Source of the DNA: Hyphomicrobiales bacterium
GTDB taxonomy: Bacteria > Pseudomonadota > Alphaproteobacteria > Rhizobiales > Rhizobiaceae
Length of the DNA stretch: 64,000 bases
Assembly (NCBI GenBank): GCA_003577315.1
Contig: QEVK01000013.1
Coordinates: forward strand, 44,128 to 108,127
Direction: 5' to 3'
The notes under the pieces are model-generated. The model searched no databases, was not told the DNA's origin, and worked only from the letters and a program-made list of their open reading frames with translations. Below, piece after piece: positions 48,831 to 58,048 of this stretch. The translations under genes were made by a program, and so were the position numbers. Every line of letters starts with the position of its first letter. The first letter of the stretch is position 1.

Positions 48831-50276
48831 ATGGAGGAAACAGGCACCGACATGCGGACGTTGCGGCTACTTTTCAAGCACGAGGCCATCGCGCTGGCGC
48901 CCAATGCGCTGAACTCGGATTCCAGTGCCGCCACGGTGATCCTGAAGATCCTGTGCCAGAGCCTCGTGCGCATCGACCACGACGGGGTGATCCGGCCCGA
49001 GCTTGCGCTGCGCTGGGACGTGTCGCCCTGCCGCCGGCGGTACACGTTCTGGCTGGACCCGCGCGCGTCCTTCCACAGCGGGCGCGCCTGCACCGCGCGC
49101 GACGTCGCCCGCGTCTTCCGCCACATCCTCGACGGCCGCAGCGACTCGATCCTGCATCAGGACTATGAGGGCCTCGCCGAGGTGCGCGTTCTGGGCGAGC
49201 ATCATCTGGAGTTCGTCTTCGACGTCCCCAACGACGCCTTCCTCCACAATCTGGCCTGGCGCACGCACATCGTCGACGACACCGCCGCGCAGCCCTGCGG
49301 CACGGGTCCGTTCAAGCTGGAGGAATGGCGGCGCGGCAGCCACATCTCCATGCTGCGCCACGTCGACGGCCGCGGACGCGGCGCCGGCAACGCCGATGCC
49401 CTGCGCATCGAATACGCTCCCGACAGCGACGCCCGCATCGCCGCCATCGAGCGCGGCGAGGCCGACATCGTCGAAAGCGTGCCCGGCTTCGCCGCCGCCG
49501 GGCTCGAGGCGGCGGGCCTGCTGCGGACCATGGTCGCGCCGTCGCAGGCGCGCGTGCTCCTGTGCTTCGATTGCAGCCGGCCGCCGTTCGACGACGTGCG
49601 CGTTCGCCAGGCGGTCGCCTGCGCCGTCGACCGCGACGCCCTGATCCGCGAGGTGATGGGCGGGCAGGCGCGGGCGGGCGAGGGCCTCCTGCCGCACGAC
49701 GATCCGTGGGCGCACCCGGTGGAGCCGATCGTCCACGATCCGGCCCGGGCGCGCGCCCTGCTCCAGGCCGCCGGCCATGGCGACAGCATCGAGATCGTGG
49801 TCGCCCACCCCACGACGGCGCCGCTGCCCGCCGTCGAGGCGCGCATCGCCCGGGACCTCGCCGAGGTGGGCGTGCGCCTGTCGAGCACCGCCTACGACGA
49901 TCCGCCCTGGTGGCCCTACATGTACACCCACGGCAACTGGCAGATGGCGATCCAGGGAACCGCCAGCCGGCCGCATTTCGACACGATGCTGCGCCGCGAG
50001 TTCTGCAGCGACGGCGCCTTCAACGCCGGGCGCTACGTCAACCCGCGCGTGGACGAACTGGCGCGGCGGGCGCGCCACGGCACCGACGACGGCGAGCGGC
50101 GCGCCCTCTACGCCGAGATCCAGCGCATCCTGCGCGAGGACCTGCCGGTGGTCGCCCTGTTCGCGTCCAACGTCGTCGTCGGCTGGCGGCCGGGCGTCGC
50201 CGGCATGGCCGCGCATCCGCACGGCGTCGTCGACGTCGGCGGCGTGCGCCTTCCCGACGAAGGGGAGCCCCGATGA
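48831..50276 (+). CDS. Family 5 solute-binding protein without a signal peptide
   Basis: A 481-residue protein with the SBP_bac_5 fold of peptide/nickel importers. LALRWDVSPCRRRYTFWLD, FHSGRACTARDVARVFRHIL, GTGPFKLEEWRRGS and RQAVACAVDRDAL are the usual landmarks. The N-terminus METTGTDM-like leader is not hydrophobic and no Sec or lipoprotein signal is visible; the mature-type sequence TLRLLFKHEAIALAP follows almost at once. ATG 48831 has an ideal GGAGG. It may stay in the cytoplasm or use another route. It is the first gene of the importer operon. Confidence 0.85.
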   Translation: MEETGTDMRTLRLLFKHEAIALAPNALNSDSSAATVILKILCQSLVRIDHDGVIRPELALRWDVSPCRRRYTFWLDPRASFHSGRACTARDVARVFRHILDGRSDSILHQDYEGLAEVRVLGEHHLEFVFDVPNDAFLHNLAWRTHIVDDTAAQPCGTGPFKLEEWRRGSHISMLRHVDGRGRGAGNADALRIEYAPDSDARIAAIERGEADIVESVPGFAAAGLEAAGLLRTMVAPSQARVLLCFDCSRPPFDDVRVRQAVACAVDRDALIREVMGGQARAGEGLLPHDDPWAHPVEPIVHDPARARALLQAAGHGDSIEIVVAHPTTAPLPAVEARIARDLAEVGVRLSSTAYDDPPWWPYMYTHGNWQMAIQGTASRPHFDTMLRREFCSDGAFNAGRYVNPRVDELARRARHGTDDGERRALYAEIQRILREDLPVVALFASNVVVGWRPGVAGMAAHPHGVVDVGGVRLPDEGEPR

Positions 50277-51187
50277 CCCGCCTGATCCTGTCGCGCCTCG
50301 TCCAGGCCCTCGCCACCCTTCTGGTGACAAGCCTGATCGTCTTCGTCCTCGCCCGCTCGTCGGGAAGCCCGGCCGACCTCGTCCTGCCCACCGACGCGAC
50401 GCCGGCCGAGCGCGCCCTCTACATCGAGCGCATGGGCCTGGACCGGCCGATCGCCGAGCAGTATCTCATCTTCCTGCGCGATGCCGTGCAGGGCGATTTC
50501 GGCGTGTCGATCCGCACCGGCGCGCCGGCCACCGAGCTGGTCTTCGACCGGGTCGGCCGCACGCTGCTGCTCGCCACGGCCGGCCTCGCGGTGGCGCTGC
50601 TCATCAGCCTGCCGCTCGGCGTCATGGCCGCCGTGCATCGCGGCCGCGGCTGGGACCGCTTCAGCATGGGCTTCGCCCTTCTCGGGCAGTCGACGCCGGC
50701 CTTCTGGCTCGGCATCGTGCTGATCCTGATCTTCGCGGTGTGGCTGCGCTGGCTGCCCAGCTCCGGCGTCGGCGGCTGGCAGCACTACGTCCTGCCCAGC
50801 CTCGTCCTGGGCTGGAGCATCAGCGCCGGCATCGTGCGCCTGCTGCGCTCGTCGATGCTGGAGGTGCTCGACGCCGAGTTCATCAAGCTCGCCCGCACCA
50901 AGGGGCTGCGCGAGCCGGTGGTCGTGTGGAAGCACGCGCTGCGCAACGCGCTGATCCCGGTCGTGACCTTCATCGGCTTCATGTACGGCGTCATCATCGC
51001 CTCGGGCGTCGTCATCGAGGTCGTCTTCGGCTGGCCGGGCCTCGGCTATCTCGCCTACGAGTCCACCCTGTGGCGCGACTTCCCCGTGCTGCAGCTTTCG
51101 GTGCTCGTCTACACCGCGATCATCGTCGGCATCAATTTCCTCGTGGACGTCAGCTACGGCCTGATCGATCCGCGCATCAGGACCTGA
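50273..51187 (+). CDS. ABC importer permease, DppB type
   Basis: A 304-residue inner-membrane permease with six helices. The N-terminal SRLVQALATLLVTSLIVFVL is the DppB/OppB signature. The EAA loop that contacts the ATPases is in EFIKLARTKGLREPVVVWKH. It overlaps the preceding gene by four bases (ATGA) and pairs with the next permease. Confidence 0.93.
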   Translation: MTRLILSRLVQALATLLVTSLIVFVLARSSGSPADLVLPTDATPAERALYIERMGLDRPIAEQYLIFLRDAVQGDFGVSIRTGAPATELVFDRVGRTLLLATAGLAVALLISLPLGVMAAVHRGRGWDRFSMGFALLGQSTPAFWLGIVLILIFAVWLRWLPSSGVGGWQHYVLPSLVLGWSISAGIVRLLRSSMLEVLDAEFIKLARTKGLREPVVVWKHALRNALIPVVTFIGFMYGVIIASGVVIEVVFGWPGLGYLAYESTLWRDFPVLQLSVLVYTAIIVGINFLVDVSYGLIDPRIRT

Positions 51188-51190
51188 GCA

Positions 51191-52045
51191 ATGACCCTGA
51201 CCTCGATCCGCAGGTTCGCCCGGCTGCGGCGCCTGCCGCTCCTGCCGCTCGCCATGGTCGCCGCGACCGTCCTGGTGGCGCTCTTCGCCGACGTGCTGGC
51301 GCCGCACGACCCGCTCGGCATCAACCCGGCGGCGCGGCAGATGCCGCCGGTCTTCGCCGGCGGAAGCTGGGAGCATCCGCTCGGCACCGACCGCCTCGGG
51401 CGCGACGTGTTCAGCCGCATCGTCCTCGGCACGCAGATCTCGCTCGGCGTGGCCGTGGCCACCATCCTGCTGGGAGGCCTGATCGGCACCGTGCTCGGCC
51501 TCGTCGCCGGCTATCGCGGCGGCTGGATCGACGCGCTCGTCATGCGCTCGGCCGACGGCTTCCTGGCCTTCCCGAGCATCCTGCTCGCGCTGGTGCTGGC
51601 GGTGACGGTGGGCCCCAGCTTCACCGTGGTCGTCGTCGTCCTCGCCCTGGTGCTGTGGGCGCGCTTCGCGCGGCTGGTGCGCGGCGAGGTGCTGGCGATC
51701 AAGGAGCGCGACTACATCCTGCTGGCGCGCGTGGCCGGCGCCGGCGGCGCCTACATCGTGTGGCGGCACATCCTGCCCAACATCCTCAACACGCTGGTCG
51801 TGCTGTGTACCCTCCAGGTGGGCTGGGCCATCATCGTCGAGGCCTCGCTCACCTTCCTCGGCGCCGGCGTGCCGCCGCCGACCCCGACCTGGGGCGGCAT
51901 GGTCGCCGAGGGGCTGGATTACATCGAGTCCGCCTGGTGGATCTCGGTCATGCCCGGCCTGGCCATCCTGCTGGTCGTCTTCTCCTACAACACGGTCGGC
52001 GACTGGCTGCGCGACGTGCTCGATCCCCAGTTGAGGAATGTCTGA
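51191..52045 (+). CDS. ABC importer permease, DppC type
   Basis: A 284-residue permease. LGTDRLGRDVFSRIVLGTQI is the DppC/OppC N-terminal signature, and the EAA loop is in RDYILLARVAGAGGAYIVWRH. The last helix contains GLAILLVVFSYNTVGDWLRD. It starts three bases after its partner and overlaps the following ATPase gene by eight bases. Confidence 0.93.
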   Translation: MTLTSIRRFARLRRLPLLPLAMVAATVLVALFADVLAPHDPLGINPAARQMPPVFAGGSWEHPLGTDRLGRDVFSRIVLGTQISLGVAVATILLGGLIGTVLGLVAGYRGGWIDALVMRSADGFLAFPSILLALVLAVTVGPSFTVVVVVLALVLWARFARLVRGEVLAIKERDYILLARVAGAGGAYIVWRHILPNILNTLVVLCTLQVGWAIIVEASLTFLGAGVPPPTPTWGGMVAEGLDYIESAWWISVMPGLAILLVVFSYNTVGDWLRDVLDPQLRNV

Positions 52046-53027
52046 CATGACGCAACAGGCGCAGCCCATCCTTCAGGTCCGCAACCTCGTCACGCGCATC
52101 GGCGGCAAGCGCGGCTTCGGCAACGCGGTCGACGACGTGTCCTTCGACCTGATGCCGGGCGAGACGCTCGGGCTGGTCGGGGAGTCCGGCTCGGGCAAGA
52201 GCATGACCTGCCTGTCGGTGCTCAGGCTCACGCCGCCCGCCGCCACGCACATAACCGGCGGACAGGTGATCTTCGACGGCGAGGACCTGCTGCGCAAGAC
52301 CGGGGCCGAGATGCGCGGTTATCGCGGCCGCAGGATCAGCATGATCCTGCAGGACCCGATGCGGGCGCTCAACCCGGTCCTGACCGTCGGCGAGCAGATC
52401 TTCGAGTCGCTGCGGCTGCATCGCGGCCTCCGCGGCGCGGCCCTGCGCGAGGCGGCGTGCGAGCTGCTGGAGCGGGTGCGCATTCCCGACCCGGCGGCCG
52501 GGCTGACGGCCTATCCGCATCACTTCAGCGGGGGCATGCGCCAGCGCGTCGTCGGCGCCATCGCCCTTGCCGGCAACCCGGACATCCTCATCGCCGACGA
52601 GCCGACCACCGCGCTCGACGTGACGGTGCAGGCGGCCTTCCTCGATCTGCTCAAGAGCATCCAGCGTCAGGACAGGCTCGGCATCCTCTTCGTCACGCAC
52701 GACTTCGCCGTCGTGTCGCGCATGTGCGACCGGGTGGCGGTGATGTATGCGGGCCGCATCGTCGAGACGGCGCCGACGGACATGCTGTTCGACCGGCCGC
52801 GCCATCCCTACACCGAAAGCCTGCTGCGCTCGGTTCCCGACGTCGACCGGCGGGAGGAGCGCCTCTACGCCATTCCGGGGCAGCCGCCGTCCGTCTTCGC
52901 GCCGCGGACGGGGTGCCCCTTCGCCCCGCGCTGTCCCCGCGCCATGGACCGCTGCCGCCAGGAGACGCCGCCGACGCGCCGGCTCGACGACGGCCACGAG
53001 GTAAGCTGCTGGCTGCATGAGGAATGA
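52038..53027 (+). CDS. ABC importer ATPase, DppD type
   Basis: A 329-residue ATPase. Walker A is GESGSGKS, signature [13 protein letters not shown], Walker [14 protein letters not shown], and the switch His is in VTHDF. The C-terminal oligopeptide domain is present with [15 protein letters not shown], which in this family may bind an iron-sulfur cluster. It forms a heterodimer with the next gene product to power import. Confidence 0.95.
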   Translation: MSDMTQQAQPILQVRNLVTRIGGKRGFGNAVDDVSFDLMPGETLGLVGESGSGKSMTCLSVLRLTPPAATHITGGQVIFDGEDLLRKTGAEMRGYRGRRISMILQDPMRALNPVLTVGEQIFESLRLHRGLRGAALREAACELLERVRIPDPAAGLTAYPHHFSGGMRQRVVGAIALAGNPDILIADEPTTALDVTVQAAFLDLLKSIQRQDRLGILFVTHDFAVVSRMCDRVAVMYAGRIVETAPTDMLFDRPRHPYTESLLRSVPDVDRREERLYAIPGQPPSVFAPRTGCPFAPRCPRAMDRCRQETPPTRRLDDGHEVSCWLHEE

Positions 53028-53028
53028 G

Positions 53029-53838
53029 ATGAGCAGTTCCCACTCGCTGGAGGCGGAACGCCTCGTCAAGCATTTCCAGCGCCGCGACGGCCTTCTGCGC
53101 CGCAAGCCGGCGCAGCCGGTGGTCGCCGTCAACGACGTGAGCCTGCGCCTCGAGCGCAACGAGACGCTGGCGCTGGTCGGCGAATCCGGCTGCGGCAAGA
53201 CGACCACGGCGCGCATGCTGCTGGGGCTGGAGGCCCCCACCTCGGGCACGATCCGGTTCCGGGGCGTCGATCTGAGGACCGCCACGCGCCAGCAGCGCCG
53301 CGAGTACCGCTCGTCGGTGCAGGCCGTGTTCCAGGACCCGTGGAGCTCGCTCAACCCGCGCATGCGGGTGCGCGATCTGGTCGCGGAGCCGCTTCTGCTC
53401 AACGGTCACGGCCGGCGCGCCGCCGGGGAGGCCGTCGCGCGCGCGCTCGACGACGTCGGCCTCGAGGCCGCGGCGGCCGACCGCTTCCCCCACGAGTTCA
53501 GCGGCGGCCAGCGCCAGCGCATCGCCATCGCGCGCGCGGTCGCGGTGCGCCCGAAGATCATCGTCCTCGACGAGCCGGTGTCGGCGCTGGACGTTTCCGT
53601 GCGCGCGCAGGTCATGAACCTGCTCAAGGATCTCCAGCAGGCGCTCGGCATCAGCTACCTGCTGATCTCGCACGACCTCGCCACGGTCCGCTTCCTCGCG
53701 ACGCGGATGGCCGTCATGCGCGGCGGCGGCATCATCGAGGAGGGAGACTCCGAAGCCGTCTTCACCGCTCCCCGGCAGGAATACACCCGCACGCTGATCG
53801 AGGCGGCGCGCATGCGCCCGCCCGCGCATGGCGCGTGA
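53029..53838 (+). CDS. ABC importer ATPase, DppF type
   Basis: A 269-residue ATPase with Walker A GESGCGKT, FQDPWSSLNPRMRV, signature EFSGGQRQRIAIA, Walker B IIVLDEPVSALDVSV and SHDLATVRFL. It is about 50 residues shorter than usual because the C-terminal oligopeptide domain with its cysteine cluster is missing. ATG 53029 is one base past the stop of the previous gene; ATG 53017 is also possible. Confidence 0.93.
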   Translation: MSSSHSLEAERLVKHFQRRDGLLRRKPAQPVVAVNDVSLRLERNETLALVGESGCGKTTTARMLLGLEAPTSGTIRFRGVDLRTATRQQRREYRSSVQAVFQDPWSSLNPRMRVRDLVAEPLLLNGHGRRAAGEAVARALDDVGLEAAAADRFPHEFSGGQRQRIAIARAVAVRPKIIVLDEPVSALDVSVRAQVMNLLKDLQQALGISYLLISHDLATVRFLATRMAVMRGGGIIEEGDSEAVFTAPRQEYTRTLIEAARMRPPAHGA

Positions 53839-53894
53839 TGGCCGTTCCCGCCGCAACCCAGGTTCAACGCCCCTCGATCAAACAGGAGGAAGAT

Positions 53895-55487
53895 ATGAGG
53901 AAAGCGAAATACGCCCGTCTGGGCGGCGTGCGTCTGGCGCTCGGCGCGCTCGCGGCGACGCCGGCCCAGGCGGCGCCGTCCGGGACGCTGACCGTGGTCA
54001 TGCCCAATTTCGGGCGCGAGATGCTCGATCTGGCCAAGACCTCCTCGCAGGATCTGCAATATACCGGCCACACCAACGAGCCCCTGGTCGGCACCGCGCC
54101 CGACGGCACGCTGTCGCCGGAGCGCGGCCTGGCCGAATCCTGGTCGATGAGCGAGGACGCCCGCGTCTACACGTTCACGCTGCGGCCGGGCGTCAGATGG
54201 CATGACGGCAAGCCCTTCACCAGCGACGACGTCGTCTTCAGCCTGGCGGAGCGCTTCCGCGCCAAGGACGCCATCTGCACCTTCTGCCGCCTGCTCCAGC
54301 CGATCGACGCGGTGGAGGCGCCCGACGAGCTGACCGTGGTGGTGACGCTGAAGGAGCCCGATCCGCTGTTCCTGGCCGTGCTGAGCGGCCGCGACGGCGA
54401 CATCCGCATGGTTCCCCGCCACAACTACCGGCCCGTGGAGGACGGGTTCGAGATGATCGGCGATCCGGTCGGCACCGGCCCGTGGATATACGAGTCCTTC
54501 TCGCGCGGCGTCGACATGGTGCTGCGCGCCAACGCCGACTACTGGGACAAGGAGCGCGTGCCCGAGTTCGGGACGCTCCGGCTCGTGCCGCGCAGCCAGC
54601 CCAGCACCCGGCTTTCCATGGTGCGCTCCGGCGAGGCCGACATCGCCTTCGTCGACCCGCGCCAGGCCGAGGACGCCCGCGCCGCCGGCCTCCGCATCAT
54701 GACCTCCGAAGGCGCGGCCATCTCCTCGCTGGAGTTCTACGGCTGCTGGCAGGAGGAGATGCTGTGCCACCAGCAGGACTTCCGCGAGGCCCTGGTGCGC
54801 GCCATCGACATGCCGACGATCTTCAAGCACATCTATCCCGAAGGCACGGCGCGGGAGATCGCGTCCTCCTACTGGCCGGTGACGCAGTCGCTGGGCTTCG
54901 ACCCCGAGATCGAGCCCTACGCCTACGATCCCGAGCGGGCGAAGGAGCTGCTGAAGAAGGTCGGCTACGACGGCACGACCGTCAAGATCTGGTCGGTGCG
55001 CACCATCTCCATTCCCGAGGCGCCCGAGATCATGGAGCTGGTCGACGGCTACCTGCGCGCCGCGGGCATCAACACCGAGATCACGCCGATGGAGTTCGGC
55101 GCGTTCCGTCCGCGCTACGCCTCGAACCCGCAGACCTGGGAGACCGAGTTCGCCGCCCATCTCTACCTGAACGCGCCGGGCGTGAGGCCGACCGTGCTGC
55201 CGAACCTGCGCGTCGCGGTCATCGGCCAGGATGTCGGCGGCCTCATCCAGGGTTACTGGGACCTGCCCGGCATCAACAAGATCTGGAGCGATCTCATCAA
55301 GATGACCGACGTCGAGGATCTCGAAAACGCATTGCGCAGCTTGAACCACAAGATGTACAGCGAGTTCGTCAACCATCCGGTCGCCATCAAGAGCCAGGTG
55401 GCGGTCGTCGGTCCGCGCGTGGCGGGATGGACTCCGTCCATCCACGGTTTCGGCTGGCATCTGGAGACCGTGCGCAAGGGCCAGTAG
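53895..55487 (+). CDS. Family 5 solute-binding protein, exported
   Basis: A 530-residue peptide/opine-type binding protein. The first 27 residues (MRKAKYARLGG, then ALGALAATPAQA) form a short Sec signal. TLRPGVRWHDGKPFTSDDVV and GTGPWIYESFSRG are SBP_bac_5 signatures. Two cysteine clusters (AICTFCRLL and YGCWQEEMLCHQ) are unusual for the family and could form periplasmic disulfides. An excellent AGGAGGA ribosome site precedes ATG 53895. It is the second binding protein of the operon, which suggests either two substrates or division of labour with the unexported first one. Confidence 0.92.
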   Translation: MRKAKYARLGGVRLALGALAATPAQAAPSGTLTVVMPNFGREMLDLAKTSSQDLQYTGHTNEPLVGTAPDGTLSPERGLAESWSMSEDARVYTFTLRPGVRWHDGKPFTSDDVVFSLAERFRAKDAICTFCRLLQPIDAVEAPDELTVVVTLKEPDPLFLAVLSGRDGDIRMVPRHNYRPVEDGFEMIGDPVGTGPWIYESFSRGVDMVLRANADYWDKERVPEFGTLRLVPRSQPSTRLSMVRSGEADIAFVDPRQAEDARAAGLRIMTSEGAAISSLEFYGCWQEEMLCHQQDFREALVRAIDMPTIFKHIYPEGTAREIASSYWPVTQSLGFDPEIEPYAYDPERAKELLKKVGYDGTTVKIWSVRTISIPEAPEIMELVDGYLRAAGINTEITPMEFGAFRPRYASNPQTWETEFAAHLYLNAPGVRPTVLPNLRVAVIGQDVGGLIQGYWDLPGINKIWSDLIKMTDVEDLENALRSLNHKMYSEFVNHPVAIKSQVAVVGPRVAGWTPSIHGFGWHLETVRKGQ

Positions 55488-55502
55488 CCGGTCGCAGGTG
55501 CC

Positions 55503-55533
55503 GGAGCCGCGGCTGTCTTCAGGCCGCGGCTCC
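55503..55533 (+). terminator. Strong hairpin between the importer operon and the GntR gene
   Basis: A perfect 11-bp stem GGAGCCGCGGC/GCCGCGGCTCC with a 9-base loop starts 16 bases after the binding-protein stop. There is no T run. It may be a rho-dependent or processing signal that gives high binding-protein message and lower expression of the genes beyond. Confidence 0.5.
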
Positions 55534-55562
55534 CCTGCGCCGCAAGCAATGAGGGGTCGAAT

Positions 55563-56249
55563 TTGGAAAACCCAGTGCCACTATCCAAGGTCGCGCCTCC
55601 GGCCGCCAACGCGACGGAGCGCGCATACCAGACCATGCTGAGCTGGATCGAGAACCGCCAGATCGGCCCGGGATTCGTCCTCGACGAACGCCGGCTGTCG
55701 AGCGCGCTGGACATATCCCGCACGCCGCTGCGCAACGCCCTCAACCGGCTGCTGGGCGAGGGCTATCTCGTGCGCCTCGTCAACGGCACCATCATGGTCC
55801 GCGAGGTCGGCGTCGGCGAGGTGCTGGAGCTGCTCTACGTGCGCCGGCTCCTCGAGCCGGAGGCCGTCATGCTCGCGGCCGGCCGCATCCCCGCCGGAGA
55901 GCTCGCCAAGGTCCGAGACGCCGTGCAGCATCCCGATCTCGCCACGGAAGGACGCATCGAGACCTGGCAGGCCGGCGACGAGCTGCACGACATCGTCTGC
56001 GACTACTGCACGAACCGCTCGCTGGCCAACATCCTCAGGGACGCGCGGCGGCGCATCCGCATGTCCAACATCGAGCGGGTTCCCGGCCGCAGCGCCGAGG
56101 CCTCCGAGGAGCATCTGCGCATCATCGACGCGCTTCTGGACGGAAACGCCGAGCAGGCGCGCGACGCCATGGCCGTCCACCTGGAAAACATCACGCAGGG
56201 CTTTCTCGCGACATATGCGGTTCGCTCGGAACATCGAAATCTGCCATGA
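55563..56249 (+). CDS. GntR-family regulator with FCD domain
   Basis: A 228-residue regulator. The N-terminal winged helix (about 15-80) contains LDERRLSSALDISRTPLRNA and YLVRLVNGTIMVREV. The C-terminal FCD ligand domain has LLYVRRLLEPEA and the metal/ligand residues in DELHDIVCDYCTN. Such regulators usually sense a carboxylate or an intermediate of the neighbouring pathway. TTG 55563 with GAGGGG upstream is the most likely start; GTG 55575 is an alternative. The stop overlaps the start of the next gene, tying it to the catabolic pair. Confidence 0.9.
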   Translation: MENPVPLSKVAPPAANATERAYQTMLSWIENRQIGPGFVLDERRLSSALDISRTPLRNALNRLLGEGYLVRLVNGTIMVREVGVGEVLELLYVRRLLEPEAVMLAAGRIPAGELAKVRDAVQHPDLATEGRIETWQAGDELHDIVCDYCTNRSLANILRDARRRIRMSNIERVPGRSAEASEEHLRIIDALLDGNAEQARDAMAVHLENITQGFLATYAVRSEHRNLP

Positions 56250-56836
56250 CCTGCCTGCCAAGCGACCCTTCCCGGACCGCGACGACCGACCGCGCCGCCG
56301 GGTCTTCCACCTGCGGCGACGACGGCCGCTCCCGATCCGACATCCCCGTCATCGTCGCCCGGCCGCTGACGACGGCCGCCTTCGCGCCGTATGGCGTCGT
56401 GGTCGAGCATCTCGGGCTCGAGCGCCGGCTGCACCTGACGGAGGCCTTCGCCGCCCAGCCGGAGGCGAAGACGCCGTCGCTGTGGATCAGCCGGATCAAG
56501 GAACGGACCGCCCTGCCGCTGGTCGTCGACCGGATGGAGCGGCATCCCTATTCCAACCAGACCTTCGTGCCGCTGGGGCCGACGCGGCTGCTGGTGGTCG
56601 TCGCCCTGGGCGACGAGCGGGGCGCCGCCGACCTCGCGACCCTCGCCGCCTTCGTCGCCCAGCCCGGACAGGGCGTCACCTATCACCGCAACGTATGGCA
56701 TTTCGGGCTGTCGACGCTGGAGGCGCCCGCCGACTTCCTCGTCGCCATGTCCGTCACCGGCGAGAACGACGATGCGGTCTTCGAGCCGCTTGCCCATCCA
56801 ATTCGCGTAAGCGCGACGCTTCACCCGGACCGTTGA
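56246..56836 (+). CDS. Ureidoglycolate lyase family protein
   Basis: A 196-residue cupin-like protein of the AllA family, which splits ureidoglycolate to glyoxylate and urea. ERHPYSNQTFVPLGPTRLLV, GQGVTYHRNVWHFGLSTL and the AFAPYGVVV start of the domain are typical. The first 33 residues are a non-conserved Ser/Asp/Arg-rich stretch, so the true start may be further downstream (for instance near residue 34). It is coupled to the regulator gene and followed 5 bases later by a PuuE-type gene. Confidence 0.82.
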   Translation: MTCLPSDPSRTATTDRAAGSSTCGDDGRSRSDIPVIVARPLTTAAFAPYGVVVEHLGLERRLHLTEAFAAQPEAKTPSLWISRIKERTALPLVVDRMERHPYSNQTFVPLGPTRLLVVVALGDERGAADLATLAAFVAQPGQGVTYHRNVWHFGLSTLEAPADFLVAMSVTGENDDAVFEPLAHPIRVSATLHPDR

Positions 56837-56841
56837 GCGAC

Positions 56842-57750
56842 ATGACCATGCCCTATACCCCCACCCGCGACTTCGTCGGCTACGGCGCGGTCCCGCCCCA
56901 TCCGCAATGGCCGGGCGGCGCGCGCCTGGCCGTCAATTTCTGCATCAACTACGAGGAAGGCGGGGAGCCGTCGGTTCCCGACGGCGACGAGCGCAGCGAA
57001 ACGGGCCTCGTGGAGGGCGGCAGCCTCAACCTTCCCGGGCGCGACCTCGCCGCCGAATCCATGTTCGAGTTCGGCAGCCGCGTCGGCTTCTGGCGTCTGC
57101 ACCGCCTGTTCGAGGAACGCGGGCTGCCGGCCACCGTCTATGCCTGTAGCCTGGCCCTCGAGCGCAACCCGGCCGTGTGCGAGGCCATCCGCGACGGCAA
57201 CTACGACGTGTGCGCCCACGGCATGCGCTGGGAGCACCACCAGGGCATGAGCGAGGAGCAGGAGCGCGAGCGCATCCGCCAGGCCGTCCTCGGCATCGAG
57301 CGGGCGACCGGCCGGCGCCCGGACGGCTGGTACTGCCGTTACGGCCCCAGCGTGAACACGCGCAGGCTCGTCGTCGAGCATGGCGGCTTCCTCTACGATT
57401 CGGACGCCTACAACGACGAGCTGCCCTACTGGCTGCGGGTCGGCGGGAAGGCGCATCTCGTCGTCCCGCACAACCTCGTCAACAACGACACCAAGTACAT
57501 CCGCGGCGCCATGGTCACCGGCAGCGACTTCTTCGAATACATGAAGGAGACCTTCGACGTCATGTATCGGGAAGGCAGGGACCGGCCGAAGATGATGACC
57601 GTCAGCCTGCATCTGCGCGTCATCGGCCATGCCGGCCGCTCCAGCGGCCTCGCTCGCTTCCTCGACCATATCCGCGGCTTCCCCGACGTCTGGATCTGCC
57701 AGCGGCGGGAGATCGCGCAGCACTGGCACAGGACGTTTCCCGCCGGCTGA
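56842..57750 (+). CDS. PuuE-type allantoinase / polysaccharide-deacetylase fold
   Basis: A 302-residue NodB-fold hydrolase. VNFCINYEEGGEPS, AHGMRWEHHQGM, RRLVVEHGGFLYDSDAYND and MMTVSLHLRVIGHAGR closely follow PuuE, the cofactor-independent allantoinase that opens the hydantoin ring of allantoin to allantoate. Together with an AllA-like gene this points to ureide breakdown. Related proteins act on other cyclic amides, so the exact substrate is open. ATG 56842 or 56848 may start it. Confidence 0.85.
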   Translation: MTMPYTPTRDFVGYGAVPPHPQWPGGARLAVNFCINYEEGGEPSVPDGDERSETGLVEGGSLNLPGRDLAAESMFEFGSRVGFWRLHRLFEERGLPATVYACSLALERNPAVCEAIRDGNYDVCAHGMRWEHHQGMSEEQERERIRQAVLGIERATGRRPDGWYCRYGPSVNTRRLVVEHGGFLYDSDAYNDELPYWLRVGGKAHLVVPHNLVNNDTKYIRGAMVTGSDFFEYMKETFDVMYREGRDRPKMMTVSLHLRVIGHAGRSSGLARFLDHIRGFPDVWICQRREIAQHWHRTFPAG

Positions 57751-58048
57751 GGCCGCCCTCCCGCCGGCGCGAGGGCGATCGGCGCGCCGTCCTGCCTGAG
57801 ATCGAGCATCGGCCGGTCGGCGTCGAGCCCTTCCGGCCCCTCGATCCAGAAGGCGGTGTGCCGCCGAAACCGGGGGCGCCGGCGATCTTCATGCCCTTGC
57901 GCGCCATCACCGCGTGGCGCTACTCGGTGCGCAAGCGGCGGATCGCCGCGTCGTGGTGGCCGGGCGCGAGGAAACAGGAGACGATGCGCCGCGGTGGCCG
58001 GGCGGGTGGCGTGCCCCCCGCGCGGGATGCGGAATCGGAGACCTCGAC
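57751..58048. other. 298-base gap with a possible gene remnant
   Basis: On the minus strand a protein-like stretch TAFWIEGPEGLDADRPMLDL (about 57775-57858) continues from AVMARKGMKIAGAPGFGG in another frame. There is no start, and its 3' end runs into the puuE tail. This looks like debris of a frameshifted gene rather than a functional one. I cannot name the family. The last 40 bases carry the ribosome site GGAG for the next gene. Confidence 0.3.
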
